Shown one piece after another: positions 56,361-64,000 of a stretch of 64,000 nt of DNA. The DNA is from Fictibacillus terranigra (GTDB lineage: Bacteria > Bacillota > Bacilli > Bacillales > Fictibacillaceae). The notes beneath the pieces were generated by a model. It saw only the letters and a program-made list of their open reading frames with translations, ran no database searches and had not been told where the DNA came from. Numbering within the stretch: position 1 is the stretch's first letter; every line of letters starts with the position of its first letter. The DNA lies in the NCBI RefSeq assembly GCF_030412265.1, contig NZ_JAUHLN010000001.1, forward strand, positions 930,001 through 994,000, read 5' to 3'. A program made the translations under genes and the position numbers.

Positions 56361-57563
56361 ATGAGTAAGCCAAAAATTTTAATTATTGGTGGAGGATACG
56401 GCGGTATGATGTCAGCTGTCCGCCTGGAAAAAGAGCTTGGTTTAAACAATGCGGATATTACGCTTGTGAACAAGCATAACTATCACTACCAAACCACATG
56501 GCTTCATGAAAATGCGGCTGGTACGCTGCACCACGATAAAACACGTATCATGATCGATGACATCATCGATACAAACAAAATCAACTTTGTACAGGATACG
56601 GTTGTTGAGATTAAAAAAGATGAGAAGCGCGTAATCCTTGCAAATGGTGAATTAACGTATGATTATCTTATCATTGCTCTTGGATCAGATCCTGAAACAT
56701 TCGGAATCCAAGGCTTAAAAGAACATGCATTCAGCATCCGCAGCATCAATTCTGTCCGTGAAATCCGCGAACACATTGAATATAACTTTGCTCGTTACAA
56801 CAACGAAGGGCAGAAACAAGAACTGATCAATATCGTTGTCGGCGGTGCTGGTTTTACAGGAATCGAATTTGTCGGAGAGCTGGCTGACCGTGTTCCTGAG
56901 CTTTGCAAAGAATATGATATTCCTCGTGAAAAAGTTCGTATCGTTAACATCGAAGCCGCTCCAAACGTTCTTCCTGGATTTGACGAAGAGCTCGTTGAAT
57001 ACGCGATCAACAACCTTGAGCGCCGCGGTGTTGAGTTCCTCGTGAACACACCGATCAAAGAATGTAACGAAGATGGCGTTCTTCTTGCTTCTGGGGAAGA
57101 AATTAAGGCCGCTACTGTTGTTTGGACTGGCGGAGTACGTGGTAACCACCTGGTTGAAGAAGCTGGATTCGAAACCATGCGTGGCCGTGTAAAAGTTGAT
57201 AAAGACCTTCGCATGCCTGGATATGACTATATCTTTGTTGCAGGTGACTGTGCTCTTATTATCAATGAAGAAATCAACCGACCTTATCCCCCAACTGCAC
57301 AAATTGCCATTCAGCAGGCTTATACGATTGGCCGCAACTTGAAAACGCTGATCAATGGCGGAGGGCAGCTTGAGGAATTCAAGCCGGACATTAAAGGTAC
57401 TGTAGCTTCTCTTGGTAAAGGTGAAGCGATCGGCGTAGTTGGAAACAAAAAATTATTCGGTTCCACAGCTTCAGCCATGAAAAAAGTGATCGATAACCGT
57501 TATCTTTTCTTGCTTGGCGGCATTCCAATGGTCATCAAAAAAGGTAAACTTAAATTATTTTAA
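56361..57563 (+). CDS. yumB: Type II NADH dehydrogenase YumB
   Basis: NDH-2-type flavoprotein of 400 residues. FAD motif [17 protein letters not shown], the YumB signature [24 protein letters not shown] motif [18 protein letters not shown] and [10 protein letters not shown]; quinone-site [13 protein letters not shown]-terminal [14 protein letters not shown] is amphipathic for membrane contact. Oxidises NADH and passes electrons to menaquinone, made here perhaps via MqnE. AACTGGAAGTG precedes the ATG. Confidence 0.93.
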   Translation: MSKPKILIIGGGYGGMMSAVRLEKELGLNNADITLVNKHNYHYQTTWLHENAAGTLHHDKTRIMIDDIIDTNKINFVQDTVVEIKKDEKRVILANGELTYDYLIIALGSDPETFGIQGLKEHAFSIRSINSVREIREHIEYNFARYNNEGQKQELINIVVGGAGFTGIEFVGELADRVPELCKEYDIPREKVRIVNIEAAPNVLPGFDEELVEYAINNLERRGVEFLVNTPIKECNEDGVLLASGEEIKAATVVWTGGVRGNHLVEEAGFETMRGRVKVDKDLRMPGYDYIFVAGDCALIINEEINRPYPPTAQIAIQQAYTIGRNLKTLINGGGQLEEFKPDIKGTVASLGKGEAIGVVGNKKLFGSTASAMKKVIDNRYLFLLGGIPMVIKKGKLKLF

Positions 57564-57584
57564 TGCCTGACGGCATGATATGAT

Positions 57585-57619
57585 GAGAGCAGAAGTCCTT
57601 CGGGGCCTCTGCTCTTTTT
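57585..57619 (+). terminator. Terminator after yumB
   Basis: GAGAGCAGA(AG)/(CC)TCTGCTCT stem with T5 tail. Confidence 0.8.
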
Positions 57620-57642
57620 ATGTTTAGGAGGGATTCACTTTT

Positions 57643-58125
57643 ATGAGTTCGAAGAAAAAGAGAGGGAGTGTCTGGCTCGCAGCCGCAGGGCTGGTCATCC
57701 AGGACGGCAAATGGCTCGTGGTTAAGAAAAAGTATGGCGGGCTGAAGGGCAGATGGTCCATTCCAGCAGGTTTTGTGAACCAGGGTGAAACGGTGGATGA
57801 AGCTGCTGTTCGTGAAGTGAAAGAAGAAACAGGGATTTTGAGCAGAGCCATCCATGTGCTCGGTATCCGAACGGGCGTTATCAAAAGTGAAATCAGTGAT
57901 AATATGGTTGTTTTTCTCCTTGAAGCTGCTGGAGGAAAATTAATGCCTCAGCAGGGAGAGATAGAGGAAGCACGGTTTCTCACCCCTGAGGAACTGAAGG
58001 CTGACCCTGCGACCTCGATGATGGTTCACCATTTTTTAAATGAGAAAACTGAAACCGTAATCGAGCATTTGAATCCTGGTGATGTCTTTGGGTACACCTC
58101 TTATAAAATTTTTGATAATCGTTGA
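57643..58125 (+). CDS. Nudix hydrolase
   Basis: 160-residue pyrophosphohydrolase with the Nudix box GX5EX7REUXEEXGU at residues 43-65 ([20 protein letters not shown]). Preceded by the WSIPAG entry. Substrate (a nucleoside diphosphate linked to X) is not predictable. TAGGAGG is 10-12 bases before the ATG. No clear operon partner. Confidence 0.9.
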   Translation: MSSKKKRGSVWLAAAGLVIQDGKWLVVKKKYGGLKGRWSIPAGFVNQGETVDEAAVREVKEETGILSRAIHVLGIRTGVIKSEISDNMVVFLLEAAGGKLMPQQGEIEEARFLTPEELKADPATSMMVHHFLNEKTETVIEHLNPGDVFGYTSYKIFDNR

Positions 58126-58267
58126 AATTGTATGAAAATAGAATGTATGACTAGATATCTTCTCATGTTTACGCTTACATGGACGATATGGACGGAAATG
58201 ATGCCTTTTCAAGTTTTTGTATTCTTGATATATTATCAGAAAATTCAAACAAGGGGAGTGTCATCTA

Positions 58268-58399
58268 TTGGAAACATCAACAAGAACGAAAACACAGGAA
58301 AAGTGTCAATATTGTGAAGGCAAGGGGTATTTCCAGCTTCTTTTAGGTGGCTCTGAAACTTGTGAGGAATGCTGTGGAAGCGGAAAAAGGGAAAGCTAA
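58268..58399 (+). CDS. yuiA: Small DnaJ-like zinc-finger protein YuiA
   Basis: 43 residues with two CxxCxGxG-type knuckles, CQYCEGKGYFQLLLGG and CEECCGSGK, the half-unit of the DnaJ zinc domain. It matches YuiA of Bacillus as recalled and precedes yuiB as there. Start TTG 58268 has AAGGGGAG about 9 bases upstream; no ATG is possible in this frame. A terminator follows the stop. Confidence 0.85.
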   Translation: METSTRTKTQEKCQYCEGKGYFQLLLGGSETCEECCGSGKRES

Positions 58400-58407
58400 T
58401 GGATGAA

Positions 58408-58437
58408 GGGAGCCCATGATGCCGGGCTCCTTTTTCT
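58408..58437 (+). terminator. Terminator after yuiA
   Basis: GGAGCCC/GGGCTCC stem with eight-base loop and T5 tail. Confidence 0.8.
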
Positions 58438-58501
58438 TTATCCTAATATTGACTTTAATCCCCTATTTCAGTAAACTAGCTTTGAATACGGGGGTGAAGA
58501 A

Positions 58502-58819
58502 ATGTACTTACCGCAGTTGTTTATTTCCATGCTATTATTTATCGTCCTTTTTTTTGGAATCGGTTTCCTTTTAAACATGCTTCTTCGTTCAACATGGATT
58601 ATGGCGGTCATTTATCCGGTGGTCGTGATCATGATCATTGATCATGTGAAATTTTTTAAATACTTTTCTAGCCCTGGACAAAGTTTTACAGAACTCGGCC
58701 ATGATTTAATTCATCTTCAGACTGTAGACATCTGTATTCTTGCAAGCGGGATGGTTGGTGCCATTTTTGCCGGATTGGCCATTAAAATGCTTCGGGTAAG
58801 AGGGTATCAAATGTTCTAG
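58502..58819 (+). CDS. yuiB: Membrane protein YuiB
   Basis: 105-residue integral membrane protein with three hydrophobic segments (LFISMLLFIVLFFGIGFLL, MAVIYPVVVIMIID and ILASGMVGAIFAGLAI). Function unknown; YuiB in B. subtilis has the same length and lies between yuiA and yuiC. GGGGGTGAAG precedes the ATG. Confidence 0.85.
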   Translation: MYLPQLFISMLLFIVLFFGIGFLLNMLLRSTWIMAVIYPVVVIMIIDHVKFFKYFSSPGQSFTELGHDLIHLQTVDICILASGMVGAIFAGLAIKMLRVRGYQMF

Positions 58820-58854
58820 AATCTTCTGTGTATATTAAGAAGGTTCTTTTTTTT
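58818..58854 (+). terminator. Terminator after yuiB
   Basis: AGAATCTTCT pairs with AGAAGGTTCT, 10-base loop, T8 tail. Confidence 0.75.
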
Positions 58855-58940
58855 ATGCCAAAAAGCTCCTATTTGAGACGTTTATCCGTATAAAGTTTAC
58901 CTCTCCTGGAAAATACTACGTTTTAGAGAGGAGTGAAAGT

Positions 58941-59630
58941 TTGCGTTTTATACGAAATGCCATAAAACGTCTCTTGATGACGGCTATGTTTATCCTTGCT
59001 CTGCTAACCACCTTGCACTCGATCTCAGGTGTGGAGGCTAAGGATGTAACCGAATGGGCGGCTTCTCAACAGAAAACACAGCAGGAAAGCTTGTTTCAAT
59101 CCATGAAGGTGGATGTGATTAAGTTTATCGCTCAGGCCCTCGAAGAGGTGCCTTTGTTCTGGGAACGAGAATTTACTGTAACCGCAGAGCCGGAAAATGT
59201 TTCAGCGGTGAAGGAGTTTGATTTTTCCCCTTATCCTTCGGTCACTGTAACCGCCACAGGTTATACGGCTGGAGAGGAGTCTACTGGCAAGAATAAGGCA
59301 CACCCCGCATATGGAATTACAAAATCCGGATTAAGGGTCAAGCGGGATCTCTATTCTACCATTGCGGCCGATCCGTCAATCTTTCCCATTGGCACCATCC
59401 TTTGGGTACCAGGATATGGGTTCGGTGTAGTGGCCGATACAGGTTCAGCGATCAAGGGAAAAAAAATAGACCTCTATTATGAAACGACAAAGGATGTTTA
59501 TGAAAAATGGGGCAAGAAAACATTAAAGGTCTATGTCGTTCAAAAGGGTTCAGGGACAGTGACTGAGCAGGAACTCAAAGCATGGAATGAAAAAAAAACC
59601 ATGCACGTCAACCGGAAACAATTGTATTAA
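58941..59630 (+). CDS. yuiC: 3D-domain cell-wall protein YuiC
   Basis: 229-residue exported protein: signal/anchor [20 protein letters not shown], a linker, then the 3D domain (about 95-205) with its Asp residues in [20 protein letters not shown]. The fold is the MltA-like/stationary-phase muralytic type; YuiC of B. subtilis is a peptidoglycan-lytic transglycosylase-like protein related to Sps proteins. Start TTG 58941 follows GAGAGGAGTG. Catalytic Asp is retained. Confidence 0.9.
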   Translation: MRFIRNAIKRLLMTAMFILALLTTLHSISGVEAKDVTEWAASQQKTQQESLFQSMKVDVIKFIAQALEEVPLFWEREFTVTAEPENVSAVKEFDFSPYPSVTVTATGYTAGEESTGKNKAHPAYGITKSGLRVKRDLYSTIAADPSIFPIGTILWVPGYGFGVVADTGSAIKGKKIDLYYETTKDVYEKWGKKTLKVYVVQKGSGTVTEQELKAWNEKKTMHVNRKQLY

Positions 59631-59632
59631 AA

Positions 59633-59666
59633 AAAGCTTCAAGCCAAACGGCTTGAAGCTTTTCTG
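59633..59666. terminator. Bidirectional terminator after yuiC
   Basis: AAAGCTTCAAGCC/GGCTTGAAGCTTT stem with four-base loop. Confidence 0.82.
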
Positions 59667-59674
59667 CTAGATCA

Positions 59675-60463
59675 TTAATTTGCTGTAGAGACCGGCTGTT
59701 TCCACAGCACCTGATGCAGTTTATGCAGACCGTCAATCAGTCTGGGAGAAGGCCGGCAGAAGAGATGTTCTTCAAGAATATGCACTTTTTTCTCCTTTAC
59801 TGCTCTAAGCTCGGACCAGCCCGGGCGTTTTTCCAAAAGCTCGGGTTTTACTTTCTGCTTCCTAACCCCAACCCAAGCGATGCAGATCTCATCAGGATCT
59901 CGTTGAATGACATCCTCCCAGGTGGTTCGAACACTTGCCAGTTCAACATCTTCGAAAACGTTTTCAGCTCCGGAAAGATGTGAAATCTGTGTCAGCCAGT
60001 TCTGCCTGCCAGGAGTAAAAACAGGCTTTGGCCACCATTCCCAGTAAATCCGCTTTTTCTCTTTAATGCCGGCTGCGAACGTTTGATACTCATTGATGAT
60101 TTCTTTATATTGGGATACGAGAGAAACTGCACGCTTTTCCACGCCTGTCCTACTTCCCAAATCCTTCAAATCCTCGGCTATATCTTCAAGAGTGGTGGGA
60201 TTGTAAACCACGTGCGGAAGGTTGCGGCGTTTCAGTTCTTCTACATTCTTTTCCATGCCTGGAACACTTAAAGAAGCGAGCACGAGATCCGGTTTCAGTT
60301 CCTCGACCATGTCCATGTTAATGGATAGGTCCGGACCGAGCCTCGGCAAGGAGCGGACCCTTTCAGGCCAATCGGAAAAGTCATCCACACCGACAAGCTG
60401 TTCTGTCAACCCAAGGTAATCAACTAGCTCTGTGTTGCTCGGACAAATAGATATCAATCTCAC
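59675..60463 (-). CDS. BtuF-like cobalamin-binding protein without signal peptide
   Basis: 262-residue helical-backbone periplasmic-binding fold. Starts at MRLISICPSNTELVDYLGLT, followed by LVGVDDFSDWPERVRSLPRL; end has CRPSPRLIDGLHKLHQVLW. The start is the first strand of the domain, with no leader or lipobox. AAGGGGTGACG upstream of ATG. Family is the cobalamin/iron-siderophore binding group; a cytosolic role in corrinoid handling is possible. No ABC permease or ATPase is adjacent. The next minus gene upstream is yuiD, 13 bases away. Confidence 0.82.
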   Translation of the reverse strand: MRLISICPSNTELVDYLGLTEQLVGVDDFSDWPERVRSLPRLGPDLSINMDMVEELKPDLVLASLSVPGMEKNVEELKRRNLPHVVYNPTTLEDIAEDLKDLGSRTGVEKRAVSLVSQYKEIINEYQTFAAGIKEKKRIYWEWWPKPVFTPGRQNWLTQISHLSGAENVFEDVELASVRTTWEDVIQRDPDEICIAWVGVRKQKVKPELLEKRPGWSELRAVKEKKVHILEEHLFCRPSPRLIDGLHKLHQVLWKQPVSTAN

Positions 60464-60476
60464 GAATCGTCACCCC

Positions 60477-60959
60477 TTAAAGTACGAAGAAAAGCCAGTA
60501 TACGATCAGCGTTTGGACAATTCCAAGAAGTGCGCCGTAAAAGACTTCATCCGGCTGGTGGCCAAGAAGTTCTTTTAATTGTTTATGCTTTTCTTTTACG
60601 TCCTGTTTTTTCATTGCCTGGCTGACTTCCACATGCTCCCGGAAGTCTGTCACTAACTTATTCAATACGGCAGCCTGTTCTCCTGCATGCCATCGGATTC
60701 CTTTCGCATCATACATCACAATAATGGCAAACATAGCAGCAACGGCAAAAATAGAGCTGCCCAATCCTTCCCTCAGAGCAACTCCTGTTGCAAGCCCTGT
60801 AACGGCGGCGGAGTGTGAACTAGGCATACCGCCTGTACTGATAAACAGATCCCATCTCACTTGTTTTGTCTCCAGATAGGTAATTGGTATTTTTAAAAAT
60901 TGAGCCATTAATATTCCTAATAAGGAAGCAAGTAAAGGAAAATTGAATAATAGGTCCAT
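60477..60959 (-). CDS. yuiD: Divergent PAP2-family membrane protein YuiD
   Basis: 160-residue membrane protein (DUF212). The phosphatase-like motif is STGGMPSSHSAAVTGLATGV, which keeps the PSSHS of PAP2 enzymes, and MYDAKGIRWHAGEQA. Four hydrophobic segments. Function unknown. The small 13-base gap to the BtuF-like gene indicates an operon with it. Confidence 0.9.
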   Translation of the reverse strand: MDLLFNFPLLASLLGILMAQFLKIPITYLETKQVRWDLFISTGGMPSSHSAAVTGLATGVALREGLGSSIFAVAAMFAIIVMYDAKGIRWHAGEQAAVLNKLVTDFREHVEVSQAMKKQDVKEKHKQLKELLGHQPDEVFYGALLGIVQTLIVYWLFFVL

Positions 60960-61131
60960 AGATCGTCTCCTCGCAGCCTTTTTCTACAATGTATCGAGAT
61001 AAGGTTGTTCTAATGCTTTCATAATACCCTTTTTTTAAGGTTTGCAATCTAATGTTCTGCAGGGGATGGCATTAAAGGGCGGAAGAAAATGCACCTTCTG
61101 TTATCATAGTGGAGAAGGGATGGGAGAACTG

Positions 61132-61518
61132 ATGGATTATCCAGAGGAATACTATGAGTTTTTCATTTCGTTCAATGAGGGAGATTACTACACGTGCCAT
61201 GACCTGCTTGAGGAAATGTGGCTGATCGATAAAGGGAATTACTTTTTAAAAGGGCTGCTGCAGATGACAGTGGCGATCTATCATTATGAGTATGGAAATG
61301 TAAAAGGTGCGAGGAGTATGATGCAGGCCGCCCACCGTTACCTCCAGGAGTATCGGCCTTTTTATTGGGGAATCGATTTACAAGAGGTGTATCGCTTTAT
61401 GGAAGCCTGTTTGAAAACAATACCTCATGAAATCGACAGTGTCCCTTATGAGGATGCGGATAAACTGCCGGCCCTGCCGGAATTGATCCTGCTACTAAAT
61501 GATCCTCAGGAAGAATAA
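61132..61518 (+). CDS. DUF309-family protein
   Basis: 128-residue helical protein. EYYEFFISFNEGDYYTCHDL followed by LEEMWL is the DUF309 signature (ExHExxExxW-like), and FLKGLLQMTVAIYHYEYGN follows. Function unknown. Two in-frame ATGs, 61120 and 61132, each have an SD (GGAGAA and GGGAG); the second is preferred on spacing. Followed by pepA after 36 bases. Confidence 0.85.
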   Translation: MDYPEEYYEFFISFNEGDYYTCHDLLEEMWLIDKGNYFLKGLLQMTVAIYHYEYGNVKGARSMMQAAHRYLQEYRPFYWGIDLQEVYRFMEACLKTIPHEIDSVPYEDADKLPALPELILLLNDPQEE

Positions 61519-61554
61519 ACTGACAGTAGCATACCATGCAGAAGGAGGTTGTGT

Positions 61555-63042
61555 ATGTTTACCATAAAGGCAAATTGGAATAAGAACAACCCGGAAGAAG
61601 CGTTATTGATCGGCATATGGTCCGATCACAAAAAACTTGATGGAATTCCTGCTGAACTAGATGCGGCATTTAACGGCCATATTACAGAGCTTTTGAGGGA
61701 AGGAGACCTTTCAGCATCGGCAAAATCGGTTACGAAGCTTCATACATTTGGGATTGTTGGAGCGAAACGGCTTTATTTTATCGGTTTAGGACGGCGGGCA
61801 GCCGCGAACTACGAGACGATAAGAGAAGCGTTCGGCAAAGCGGTTCAGCTTCTGAAGAGGGAGAAGCGGGAAAAGGCAGCAATCGTCCTGGAAACCTTTG
61901 AAAGCGATCGATTGTCTTGTGATAAGCTTGCACATGCTTTTGCGGAAGCGGTTGTAGCGGGAAGCTATGAATTTGAAAACTATAAAGAGCGAACGAATGA
62001 ACGCGACAAGAAGCTCACTGAAATTACGGTTTACAGTTCAAACAGCCAGACGGGGGCCGGGCTTGCCACGGGCCATGCCTTTGGTGCGGGGATTAATACG
62101 GCACGAGATCTTATCAATACTCCGGGCAATCTTATGACGCCGACAGATCTTGCTCGGGCAGCGATGGAGATTGCCATCAAATTCGGTATGGAATATGAAG
62201 TTTTAGATAGGGAGGACATGGAGAGGCTGGGCATGGGTGCGCTCCTAGCCGTATCACAAGGTTCAGATGAGCCTCCTAAGATGATCACGGTGAAATATAA
62301 AGGAAGGGATACGTGGGATCATGTTCTTGCCCTGGTCGGTAAGGGGCTGACGTTTGACTCAGGCGGCTATTCCATTAAACCGGGTGCCAACATGCATGAA
62401 ATGAAAAGTGATATGGGAGGAAGCGGGGCCGTACTTGGTGCGATGGAAGCGGTCGGCCGGCTGAAACCGAAGACCAACCTACTTTTTGTCGTGCCATCGA
62501 GCGAGAATCTTATCAATGGAAAAGCAATGAAACCCGGAGATGTGTTTACATCGCTGAGCGGGAAAACGATTGAAGTACGTAATACAGATGCGGAAGGCAG
62601 GCTGATCCTTGCTGATGCCATCACTTATGCGAAAGAAATGGGAGCAGACTATCTGGTTGACGTGGCGACGCTCACTGGAGGAGTGGTCGTTGCTTTAGGA
62701 GATTGTACGACGGGTGCACTAACAAATAACGAGGAGTTATTCGGCCAGGTAAGCCGGTCCGCAGGGAGTGAAGGAGAGCTGATATGGCTTTTGCCCAGCC
62801 ATCAACCGTTTAAAGATATGCTGAGATCAAGCGACATGGCCGATTTGAACAACTCCACAGGGCGGTTGGGCCATGCCATAACCGGCGGGCTTTTTGTCGG
62901 AGAGTTTGCTGGGAAAACCCCTTGGGTTCATCTGGATATTGCGGGTACAGCCTATTCCTCCAAGGCCTCGAGCCTCGGCCCCAAAGGAGCAACAGGGGTA
63001 ATGGTACGTACGTTAGCCAGGCTGGCATTGGATTTTAAATAA
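61555..63042 (+). CDS. pepA: Leucyl aminopeptidase PepA (M17, YuiE)
   Basis: Cytosolic M17 aminopeptidase of 495 residues. Catalytic domain with GKGLTFDSGGYSIKPG (metal and catalytic Lys), the signature RNTDAEGRLILADAI, and the LDIAGTAYSS and GATGVMVRTL closings. The N-terminal domain is about 165 residues. ATG 61555 follows AAGGAGG 6 bases upstream. In B. subtilis yuiE follows yuiD, as here apart from the inserted DUF309 gene. Confidence 0.95.
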   Translation: MFTIKANWNKNNPEEALLIGIWSDHKKLDGIPAELDAAFNGHITELLREGDLSASAKSVTKLHTFGIVGAKRLYFIGLGRRAAANYETIREAFGKAVQLLKREKREKAAIVLETFESDRLSCDKLAHAFAEAVVAGSYEFENYKERTNERDKKLTEITVYSSNSQTGAGLATGHAFGAGINTARDLINTPGNLMTPTDLARAAMEIAIKFGMEYEVLDREDMERLGMGALLAVSQGSDEPPKMITVKYKGRDTWDHVLALVGKGLTFDSGGYSIKPGANMHEMKSDMGGSGAVLGAMEAVGRLKPKTNLLFVVPSSENLINGKAMKPGDVFTSLSGKTIEVRNTDAEGRLILADAITYAKEMGADYLVDVATLTGGVVVALGDCTTGALTNNEELFGQVSRSAGSEGELIWLLPSHQPFKDMLRSSDMADLNNSTGRLGHAITGGLFVGEFAGKTPWVHLDIAGTAYSSKASSLGPKGATGVMVRTLARLALDFK

Positions 63043-63050
63043 TATTGCAG

Positions 63051-63078
63051 AAAAGCATGGCACCTGTCATGCTTTTTT
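63051..63078 (+). terminator. Terminator after pepA
   Basis: AAAAGCATG/CATGCTTTT stem, eight-base loop, T6 tail. Confidence 0.85.
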
Positions 63079-63188
63079 ACATACTCTGAAAGAAAAAGAG
63101 GATTGCGGGATGATTCGATCTGTATTATAATATAATTATTATTACTTTATAATTATTTTAAAATACATAAAGGAAAGGGGATTGTACA

Positions 63189-64000
63189 ATGGCGGATTAC
63201 GATTATCACCATCTCCCTCATGTAAAAGTGCAGAGCCGGTCAAAAAAAACGTTGTGGATTACCCTCTTGCTGACCCTGTTTTTTACGATCGTTGAAGTAA
63301 TCGGCGGGCTGATCTCCAACTCTCTTGCGCTGTTATCGGATTCCGCCCACATGGTCTCAGATGTACTGGCACTCAGCTTAAGTATGCTGGCCATTTACCT
63401 GGCTACCCGGCAGCCGAATGCCAAATTCACTTTTGGTTTTTTGCGTTTTGAAATCATCGCTTCCTTTTTAAACGGGCTTGCCCTGGCCATCATTGCCATT
63501 GGTATTTTTATTGAGGGCATCAAACGTTTCATTAAACCGGAAACCATCGACTTTAAATTGATGCTCATCATTGCAGTGATCGGCTTCACCGTAAACCTTG
63601 TGCTGACCATAGTGTTAAGCCGAAGCATGAAGGAAGAGGAAAACTTAAATGTAAAAAGCGCCCTCTGGCATTTTATCGGTGATCTGCTCAGCTCGATAGG
63701 GGTAATTATCTCTGCGATTCTCATTAAGTTTACGGATCTATATTTCTTTGATCCTTTAATTAGCTTAATCATTGGCGGGATTATATTTACAGGCGGTTAC
63801 AAGATCATTAAAGAATCCTATTTGATCCTGATGGAATCTGTTCCGGACGATTTGAACCTGGAAGCGATCAGATCCGATATATATAAAGTGGAAGGGGTGG
63901 AGGATGTTCATGAACTGCATCTATGGACGGTAACCACCGATCATCACTCTTTGACCGCTCATGTTTTCATTAATGAAAACATCCAGCCGTTCTGCGTCAT
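63189..64000 (+). CDS. Cation diffusion facilitator (CzcD-like), cut at the window end
   Basis: First 270 residues of a CDF-family metal/proton antiporter; the frame stays open to the end of the window. N-terminal His-rich MADYDYHHLPHVKVQSRS, then TM segments with SLALLSDSAHMVSDVLALSL (HxxxD zinc site) and IGDLLSSIGVIISAILI (the second site, here GDLLSS in place of HDVxxS). The cytosolic metal domain begins near LNLEAIRSDIYKVEGVEDVH with HELHLWTVTTDHHSLTAHVF. AAAGGAAAGGGG precedes the ATG. The promoter stretch holds TATAATTATT twice (63131, 63148). Confidence 0.92.
   Translation, partial: MADYDYHHLPHVKVQSRSKKTLWITLLLTLFFTIVEVIGGLISNSLALLSDSAHMVSDVLALSLSMLAIYLATRQPNAKFTFGFLRFEIIASFLNGLALAIIAIGIFIEGIKRFIKPETIDFKLMLIIAVIGFTVNLVLTIVLSRSMKEEENLNVKSALWHFIGDLLSSIGVIISAILIKFTDLYFFDPLISLIIGGIIFTGGYKIIKESYLILMESVPDDLNLEAIRSDIYKVEGVEDVHELHLWTVTTDHHSLTAHVFINENIQPFCV

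Overview
This 64-kb window is chromosomal DNA of a member of the Bacillaceae, outside the B. subtilis group and possibly Fictibacillus or a close relative (inference from protein recall; a 16S or whole-genome comparison would settle it). The signs are Gram-positive ribosome binding sites of AGGAGG type, GTG/TTG starts, S-box and RFN riboswitches, sporulation genes (Spo0E-like, YutC, YutH), and long synteny with the B. subtilis yus-yur-yun-yut-yum-yui region. No rRNA, tRNA, CRISPR array, prophage or intact insertion sequence was seen.

Layout. 1-5.7 kb: end of fadN, then fadA and fadE (beta-oxidation), yusI, gcvH, yusG, a SigB-type stress gene (gsiB-like) on the other strand, yusF and yusE. 6.5-9.1 kb: sigI-rsgI (cell-envelope/heat sigma factor and its membrane anti-sigma factor), sitting between yusE and yusD. 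9.1-12 kb: S-box riboswitch and metNPQ methionine importer. 12-14.3 kb: RDD membrane protein, metallophosphoesterase, YurZ-like protein, one small ORF with a non-standard start. 14.5-19.9 kb: the sufCDSU-B iron-sulfur assembly operon. 20-27.3 kb is the accessory part: an ECF42-type sigma factor with its DGPF/YCII partner, a YdhK lipoprotein next to a two-component system, a decayed DUF1259 gene, and a duplicated P-loop ATPase.

27.5-36.4 kb: yunF, yunD, yunC, thyA-dfrA, lytH, lipA, yutC, yutD, two small cytosolic proteins and yutE. 36.4-40 kb: a SufR-like regulator with a perfect inverted repeat in front of it, a 1-kb gene-poor stretch with a degenerate 21-bp repeat, a second S-box riboswitch with metY, and a frameshifted VOC-family pseudogene. 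40-48 kb: yutF, yutG, yutH (SigK-type promoter), a 2-hydroxyacid dehydrogenase with an SDR, and the hom-thrC-thrB operon, which has a perfect cre motif upstream. 48-55 kb: yutI, yuzD, yutJ, yuzB, ribU under an unusually long FMN riboswitch, mqnE (futalosine route to menaquinone), a Spo0E-like phosphatase, the A-type carrier yutM, and a knot of four very small genes. 55-64 kb: yumC, yumB (with a Rex-like box), a Nudix hydrolase, yuiA-yuiB-yuiC, a BtuF-like protein without signal peptide, yuiD, a DUF309 protein, pepA, and the start of a cation-efflux gene.

Themes. Iron-sulfur and redox functions recur (suf operon, yutI, yutM, SufR-like regulator, lipA, mqnE, yumC, three pyridine-nucleotide oxidoreductases). 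Sulfur amino acids are controlled by two S-boxes. I did not find a whole undescribed system that I can defend. The best leads are the regulatory structures: the yusD SD-masking hairpin, the SufR-like operator, the 11-bp tandem repeat at ydhK, the Rex and cre boxes and the ECF42 promoter. The duplicated P-loop ATPase and the small-gene knot are further leads. All functions are read from protein motifs and recall of families; no database search was run.
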